NCBI GenBank assembly: GCA_017421145.1
Contig: JAFOTA010000105.1
Span: 1 to 17,097, forward strand
Origin: Treponema sp.
GTDB taxonomy: Bacteria; Spirochaetota; Spirochaetia; Treponematales; Treponemataceae
Direction of reading: 5' to 3'
Length of the DNA: 17,097 bases
In this document: positions 12,241-17,097 of the stretch, piece by piece
Position numbering within the stretch: position 1 is the first letter of the stretch
Layout of the letters: the number at the start of each line of letters is the position of its first letter
Notes under the pieces: generated by a model
Seen by the model: only the letters and a program-made list of their open reading frames with translations
The model's database searches: none
What the model was told of the DNA's origin: nothing
Position numbers and translations under genes: made by a program

Positions 12241-13965
12241 TCAGTTCAAGTCCATAATCTGCTCATAGATTGCCCTTCCGCCCGGAACCATAGGCATGAC
12301 AGGAACGTCTATATCGACCTTCGCATCGATTACGGCAGCCTTACCGCTTTCAAACGCTTCCTTGAAAACCTTTTCGAATTCTTCGGCATTGGATGCCCTG
12401 AATCCCTGAATTCCGTATGCATCGGCAAGCTTTACCCAATCCGGACCGAAATCCAAAGTCGTTGCGCTGTATCTTTTGCCGTAGAACACGCTCTGCCACA
12501 AGCGGACGTTTCCAAGGGTACCGTTGTTGACCACGACGATCACCACCGGAAGGTTGTAATGGGAGATTGTCGCAAGCTCGTTGCAGTTCATGCGGAAAGA
12601 ACCGTCACCGGCAATATGCACGACCCTTCTTTCAGGATTGGCAAACTGAGTTCCGATTGCAGCTCCGGTTCCGAATCCCATGGTGCCGAGTCCGCCGGAT
12701 GTGATGAAAGTCCTGGGCTTTTCAAACGGATAGTGCTGTGCGGTCCAAAGCTGGTGCTCACCGACTTCCGTAGTGATGAAAGTATCGTCTCCTGCAATCT
12801 TGTGGATGCATTCGCAGATGAATTTCGGGTTGATTGAATCAGCCGGCTTGTCATCGTACATCTTAGGGTAGATTCTGCTCCATCCTGAGATTTTTTCCCT
12901 CCATTCATCATGGCTCGCTTTGTTTACGAGAGGAATAAGGCGTGAAAGAACGTCCTTCACATTACCGATCAGGCATCCGGCAACAGGAATGTTCTTGTTG
13001 ATTTCTGCCGGGTCAATGTCGATGTGGAAAACCTTGCTGTTCTTGGCGAATCTTGATGCATCAGAAATGACGCGGTCGGAAAAGCGTGCTCCGAGTGCAA
13101 TGACAAGGTCGCTTTCCGTGACTGCCATATTGCTTGCCTTGGTTCCGTGCATACCGACCATACCGAGGTTGAGCTTGCTGCTTGACGGGAATGCAGAAAG
13201 ACCCATCATGCTCTGGGCTACGGGGATGTCCGCCTTTGAAGCGAATTCAAAAAGCTCCTTTGCGGCATCTGAAATGATCACTCCTCCTCCTGCATAGATT
13301 ACAGGGCGTGAAGATGAATTTATTATTTCCGCTGCAGCCTTGATTTCGTCATCGCCAGGAACCGGTGTTTCAAGTGCGCGCTTAAGGCTCACGCTGTCTT
13401 TTTTTACAAGCTCCGCGGCATCAGAAGGATTTGAAAGAGGCTCGAATTCAACGAGATTGTCAGGAGCGGTCACTTCCTTTGGAATGTCGATGAGAACCGG
13501 TCCCGGACGGCCGCTTTTTGCAATGACGAAAGCCTCGCGGATGACTGATGCAAGTTCCCCTACATTCTTTACCATAAAATTGTGCTTGGTGATCGGCATG
13601 GTCACGCCCGTTATGTCAATTTCCTGGAAAGAATCTTTTCCGAGAAGCGATGTGGCAACGTTGCATGTGATTGCGACCATAGGAGAAGAATCCATGTATG
13701 CGGTGGCGATTCCGGTCACAAGGTTTGTTGCACCAGGGCCGCTTGTTGCAAACACGACGCCGACCTTTCCGGTTGAGCGTGAATAACCGTCAGCAGCATG
13801 TGCCGCACCCTGCTCATGAGCCGTAAGAATATGACGGATCCTGTCCTGATTTTTATACAGCTCGTCATACACGTTGAGTATCGCCCCTCCCGGATACCCG
13901 AAAACTGTGTCAACTCCTTGCTCGACAAGGCATTCGATAATTACGCGTGAACCAGAAATCTTCAA
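12241..13965 (-). CDS. ilvB: Acetolactate synthase, catalytic (large) subunit
   Basis: The 574-residue thiamine-diphosphate enzyme condenses two pyruvates, or pyruvate and 2-oxobutyrate, in branched-chain amino acid synthesis. It shows VFGYPGGAILNVYDEL at 21-36, the catalytic Glu51 in AHEQGAAHAADGYSR (49-63), a central FAD-type domain (about 190-345), and the ThDP/Mg motif from GDGS (453-456) to Asn480-Asn481. The next segment reads LGNVRLWQ, where many homologues have LGMVRQWQ. The ATG-lacking N-terminus uses TTG at 13963-13965 with GAGG seven bases upstream. No small regulatory subunit (ilvN) follows; instead the metal regulator starts 13 bases later. The biosynthetic, FAD-type enzyme is more likely than a fermentative AlsS because of the N-terminal and C-terminal (VPMVPGGRAIYE-like) motifs. 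Confidence 0.95.
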   Translation of the reverse strand: MKISGSRVIIECLVEQGVDTVFGYPGGAILNVYDELYKNQDRIRHILTAHEQGAAHAADGYSRSTGKVGVVFATSGPGATNLVTGIATAYMDSSPMVAITCNVATSLLGKDSFQEIDITGVTMPITKHNFMVKNVGELASVIREAFVIAKSGRPGPVLIDIPKEVTAPDNLVEFEPLSNPSDAAELVKKDSVSLKRALETPVPGDDEIKAAAEIINSSSRPVIYAGGGVIISDAAKELFEFASKADIPVAQSMMGLSAFPSSSKLNLGMVGMHGTKASNMAVTESDLVIALGARFSDRVISDASRFAKNSKVFHIDIDPAEINKNIPVAGCLIGNVKDVLSRLIPLVNKASHDEWREKISGWSRIYPKMYDDKPADSINPKFICECIHKIAGDDTFITTEVGEHQLWTAQHYPFEKPRTFITSGGLGTMGFGTGAAIGTQFANPERRVVHIAGDGSFRMNCNELATISHYNLPVVIVVVNNGTLGNVRLWQSVFYGKRYSATTLDFGPDWVKLADAYGIQGFRASNAEEFEKVFKEAFESGKAAVIDAKVDIDVPVMPMVPGGRAIYEQIMDLN

Positions 13966-14010
13966 TTTATGACCTCTCTAAATGTTTATTGTGCAAGTTT
14001 ATTTCATAGC

Positions 14011-14039
14011 AGTCTATCAGTAATTGCGGGAGATTTCAA
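14011..14039 (-). promoter_or_regulatory. Promoter candidate for ilvB-regulator-argH
   Basis: The -35 TTGAAA (14034-14039) and the -10 TAGACT (14011-14016) are 17 bases apart and lie about 46 bases upstream of the ilvB start. It is the only good promoter-like pair in the gap after the upstream terminator. No leader peptide rich in Leu, Ile or Val and no attenuator fits in the short leader. Confidence 0.65.
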
Positions 14040-14072
14040 CTTCTTTTGCGACAAACATCCTGCCCCCGTACA

Positions 14073-14122
14073 GATAAAACAAGGAAGCCCGGCAGGACTT
14101 TTTTGACAGTTCTCCCGGGCTT
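14073..14122 (-). terminator. Rho-independent terminator of the large surface-protein gene
   Basis: Arms 14109-14122 and 14085-14098 pair over 14 positions (core AAGCCCGG/CCGGGCTT) with one mismatch and one wobble. The loop is about 10 bases (14099-14108). A T-rich tract (TTGTTTTAT) follows on the minus strand. It lies ~35 bases beyond the stop of the surface-protein gene. The plus-strand side also runs into TTTGTTTTT, so it could act in both directions. Confidence 0.85.
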
Positions 14123-14156
14123 TGTTTTTGCTGCTGCAGCCGTTTGGTTTAACGGA

Positions 14157-17096
14157 CTACTTCATCTGGGCGGTTTCGAGGTGGCCGCGGGTTCCTACAC
14201 GGGTTGCATAGGCGAGCACCGGATTTGCCGTTCCGTTACCGTAGGTCGTAGATTTATTTTCTTTCTTAAGACCTGATGCATTTGTATATGCAACGTCTGT
14301 ACCAGACATGACTTTTGCCTTTCCTGTTGATGCATCTTTCCACAAACCAATGTTTATATAGCTGTATGCATAGTTGTCTGCATACTTGCTTGTCGAAGGT
14401 ATAATTGAACTTTCCCAATTGCCGGTTACAGCTTCTGAATCATCCGCTCCCTGCAATATTGTTACGGCTTCCCTATCTGCTTTTATTCCGGAAGCAGAGA
14501 TAACATCAGGAAGATATGCCATCTTAGGCTTTTGGGTAGAACTCATGTAGTAGCCGATATACGGAACTATATGGCCGCCGTCATCAGAAACTGCCGTATC
14601 AAGCCTTATGTTCGTTCCGGTAAAGGCATAGGCATCTACCGTTACGACCTGCGGAGTTGCATCGTCATAGCTTGAAAGGTATGCATATACCAAGTCTGCA
14701 TTTTCAGTGTCATAAGAGGCTATATGGATACCGCCAACCTTATCTACGGCAATCTGACAGTTTTCACCTGCATTTGCCTTTAATTCAATCGGTTTTCTCC
14801 AGTTACCTGATGTAGGTGTATTACTTGGACTTTCAGCCATGTCGTTATCATTGCAAGGATTTACCTTGTAGCTGTAATACCATTTACCGGACGTTGCATC
14901 GTACCATGTTGCAACCACGACATCATCTGCGGCAGTAGAACCTTTGATTACATCTATGGACAAATAGTTTCCGGCTTTTGCTGTTTGAGAAGATCCTGCT
15001 ATTACACTGTAATACTCTGGTTTATTGTTTGAATTATATGCTGTATGAGCTTTTTCTCCAACACCGTACTTCATTTGATCTGCAAACTGTTCAAAACTAA
15101 TACCTATTTTTCCAGATACGTTAGTAGTTATTGTATTGCTTGTACCAACCGTTGTTTTTGACAAATTTCCATACTTAAAGCGTATCTGACCGTTCAAATC
15201 ATCATAGTAAGCCAGATATACATAAGTATCAGAACCATGTACTGCAGTTGTAAGAGAAGGAGAAGCAAACCTGTCTTCTATGAATACATATCCATCAAAT
15301 GAAACCCCGTTATAAGTTCCTGCAGGGGCACCTATGTTATCTATTCTGGATGAGTTTTTACCTTCATAATTACCAGTTGTTTCCAACTGACTGCTTCCCC
15401 ACTTACTGGTGAAATACTGCAAACGACCTGCACTGCCGCTGTCACCAGGATTTGTATCCAGACCTACAGTAATACCGTGGGTCACACCGTTTTCATCTAC
15501 AGTGAATCCACAGGTAGAGAAGCGGGCATAGTTACCGACCCATGTCTTATAAGAATAGGTTTGTCCATCGCCCATACAGTAGTTTGCAGGACCTGAGTTG
15601 AAGCCGAAGTTCAGTATACCATTTACAGGATTTACCTTCATAATCGGTTCGGTGATGTAACCGGAAGTCTGGGAAATACCTGCATCCTTGAACTGCCAGA
15701 TGTCAAGCACAACATCATCCGTAAGAAGGTTGTTGTTGTCTCCGTTTGGCTGGCGGTTGTAGTAGTTGTCGTAAATCGTCTTGTCGCCTGTCGGGTTTGC
15801 AGAAAGGTCAACGGTCTTTGCATAAGAGCCGTGGCTGTCGTTTCCGTTCTTGTTGTTAAGCGAGCCTACTCCATTCACAGAAATGCTTACGTTTCCTGAT
15901 TTTGCGCCACTTGGTATTGCAAAACCGGATGCATTGTAGGCAACGTCCGCAGTTCCTGTTTCGGCATTGAATTTTACGGTTCCTCCAGCAAGGTTGAATC
16001 CCGTCATCTTGACAGTTTCGGTAGCAGCGACCGGATAATGTCCCAGAGCCGATCTTGAGTAGACGCTAGGATTGTTCTTTTTTGTCAAAGAAAGTGCCGT
16101 AGTAACATCGGTTATATACGGAACGACATCAACGGCGTAGAAATCCGTATGCACGCCTGATCCGTTTGTGCCGCCAGACTGAGCGCCTTCGTTGTCTCCA
16201 TCCTCCTTGAAAGCACTGACATCATTGTCTTCAGAATGGTTCGGGTTCTCATAATCAGAACCTGTGGCATTCGGAGTTCCGCGGTCTACGGCATAGGCCT
16301 TTATTTCCCTATCCGTTTCGGCTGCATCTGTCATGACTTTTGCGGTGTCTATGTATGCAGTCCATTTTACGACATGACCGTATTCAGCAGAGAAATAGTT
16401 GACTTTGTCATCTTCTTCCTTTCCTTCAGGAACGGCCGTTATGATTCCCTCACGGATCAGATCAGCATACTTAGCCTGTTCTACCGTAAATGCATAGCCT
16501 GATGCAGGGATCTCACCGCCGGATGTCAACTCTTCGCCGATTTCCCATGCTCCATTATATGTTCCCACCGTCTTTTCCGTTCCGAATACGTCAAGCTTGA
16601 TCACCCTGAGCTGCGCGTCATCCTGTGCGATACCTTCAATCTTGATTTTACCGGAAACCTTAGGCTGCCTGTCATCCACGCCTGAACCATCTGAAACAAA
16701 CGATTCCGGAAGATCGGACGGAAGCTCTATGTGACCGTTTTCCGTGCTGTTTCCGAACAGGCTGTTTTCTGCAGAACTGTTCCAGTAGAAAGGCCTTATC
16801 TTTATGACAGGAGGATTGCTGTCCCTGAGCGCAAGGTTCAGTATGACAGAAACTTCCGCCTCCATGGATTCACCCGGAGTTGAATCTTTTACCAAGAGCT
16901 TGAGCTTCTGGTTGTCGCCATCACGGAATTCATTGGAAACCATATAAGAAACAGTGTATTCGATCTTACCTACCTTTGCAGTATCATCAGTGCTTCCGAC
17001 AAGCTGAGAACCTAAATTATTCTTAAGCGCAATTTCATCAAGAGTCTTGTAAGGCGCATTCCATCCGGTGCTGCCGTTGCGCTCTGCAATTGAGGC
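14157..17096 (-). CDS. Large surface/secreted protein with Ig-like and propeller-like regions (5' partial)
   Basis: The frame is open from the right window edge to a TAG at 14157-14159, giving 979 visible residues; the start and any signal peptide lie outside. An internal ATG at 16943 is not a credible start because coding sequence continues upstream of it. Visible residues 1-310 are beta-rich and acidic (a P-x-V-S-G-K-I-K-I-E-G segment suggests Ig-like folding). Residues ~325-415 look like an IPT/TIG-type Ig domain (V-K-M-T-G-F-N-L-A-G-G-T-V-K-F). From ~450 on, repeated short strands such as GGIHIASYDTENADLVYAY and VVVATWYDATSGKWYYSYK suggest a beta-propeller or sialidase-like repeat domain. 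Cys is rare, and Asn, Ser, Thr and Tyr are common, as in exported proteins. The catalytic function, if any, is not visible. It is closed by a hairpin terminator. Confidence 0.75.
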   Translation of the reverse strand, partial: ASIAERNGSTGWNAPYKTLDEIALKNNLGSQLVGSTDDTAKVGKIEYTVSYMVSNEFRDGDNQKLKLLVKDSTPGESMEAEVSVILNLALRDSNPPVIKIRPFYWNSSAENSLFGNSTENGHIELPSDLPESFVSDGSGVDDRQPKVSGKIKIEGIAQDDAQLRVIKLDVFGTEKTVGTYNGAWEIGEELTSGGEIPASGYAFTVEQAKYADLIREGIITAVPEGKEEDDKVNYFSAEYGHVVKWTAYIDTAKVMTDAAETDREIKAYAVDRGTPNATGSDYENPNHSEDNDVSAFKEDGDNEGAQSGGTNGSGVHTDFYAVDVVPYITDVTTALSLTKKNNPSVYSRSALGHYPVAATETVKMTGFNLAGGTVKFNAETGTADVAYNASGFAIPSGAKSGNVSISVNGVGSLNNKNGNDSHGSYAKTVDLSANPTGDKTIYDNYYNRQPNGDNNNLLTDDVVLDIWQFKDAGISQTSGYITEPIMKVNPVNGILNFGFNSGPANYCMGDGQTYSYKTWVGNYARFSTCGFTVDENGVTHGITVGLDTNPGDSGSAGRLQYFTSKWGSSQLETTGNYEGKNSSRIDNIGAPAGTYNGVSFDGYVFIEDRFASPSLTTAVHGSDTYVYLAYYDDLNGQIRFKYGNLSKTTVGTSNTITTNVSGKIGISFEQFADQMKYGVGEKAHTAYNSNNKPEYYSVIAGSSQTAKAGNYLSIDVIKGSTAADDVVVATWYDATSGKWYYSYKVNPCNDNDMAESPSNTPTSGNWRKPIELKANAGENCQIAVDKVGGIHIASYDTENADLVYAYLSSYDDATPQVVTVDAYAFTGTNIRLDTAVSDDGGHIVPYIGYYMSSTQKPKMAYLPDVISASGIKADREAVTILQGADDSEAVTGNWESSIIPSTSKYADNYAYSYINIGLWKDASTGKAKVMSGTDVAYTNASGLKKENKSTTYGNGTANPVLAYATRVGTRGHLETAQMK

Positions 17097-17097
17097 C

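Noticed and set aside
13340..13786. 148-codon plus-strand frame opposite ilvB
   Set aside because: Antisense shadow of a strongly conserved enzyme; no ribosome site or family match.

Overview
This window looks like a chromosome segment of a host-associated Treponema (Spirochaetota). The evidence is family-level and read by eye. There is a ribosomal/tRNA-maturation operon rpsP-khpA-rimM-trmD-rplS. It is followed by FliK-like, stand-alone FlhB-tail, YraN and small spirochaete-type genes. There are also large Ig-like surface proteins at both edges and a c-di-GMP phosphodiesterase with a periplasmic binding-protein-like sensor. Apart from a recombinase fragment at the left edge, every gene I can support lies on the minus strand, so the window reads right to left.

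Layout in transcription order. (1) 17096-14157: a 5'-truncated surface protein of at least 979 residues, closed by a hairpin terminator. (2) 13965-10384: ilvB, a DtxR/MntR-type metal-dependent regulator and argH, closely spaced behind one promoter candidate. (3) 10383-10124: a non-coding leader with a promoter candidate and several hairpins. (4) 10123-7637: a membrane sensor with a degenerate GGDEF and an intact-looking EAL domain. (5) 7621-5067: a near-consensus promoter, then rpsP, khpA, rimM, trmD, rplS and a terminator. (6) 5041-2285: six closely spaced genes (FliK-like, FlhB C-terminal homologue, a small protein resembling an HD-GYP N-terminal domain, yraN, a 60-residue protein, a zinc-site protein). 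(7) 2272-2111: a self-contained tRNA-Leu(UAA) gene with its own promoter and terminator. (8) 1981 to about 104: a lipoprotein with ~93-residue tandem repeats. (9) 1-150, plus strand: the C-terminal end of a tyrosine recombinase that runs head-on into the lipoprotein gene.

Most of the window is ordinary core genome. The stretch that deserves attention is the left edge. There the fourth repeat of the lipoprotein stops abruptly where recombinase coding sequence of higher G+C begins. An in-frame TGA also separates a well-placed Shine-Dalgarno/ATG from the lipoprotein's GTG start. Together these suggest a decaying, recombined or phase-variable surface-protein locus, or possibly an assembly join. 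Other points of interest are the metal-sensing regulator between branched-chain amino acid and arginine genes, the structured leader of the EAL gene, and the tiny HD-GYP-N-like protein in the flagellar-export-like cluster. I did not find a convincing new defence system, CRISPR array or biosynthetic cluster.
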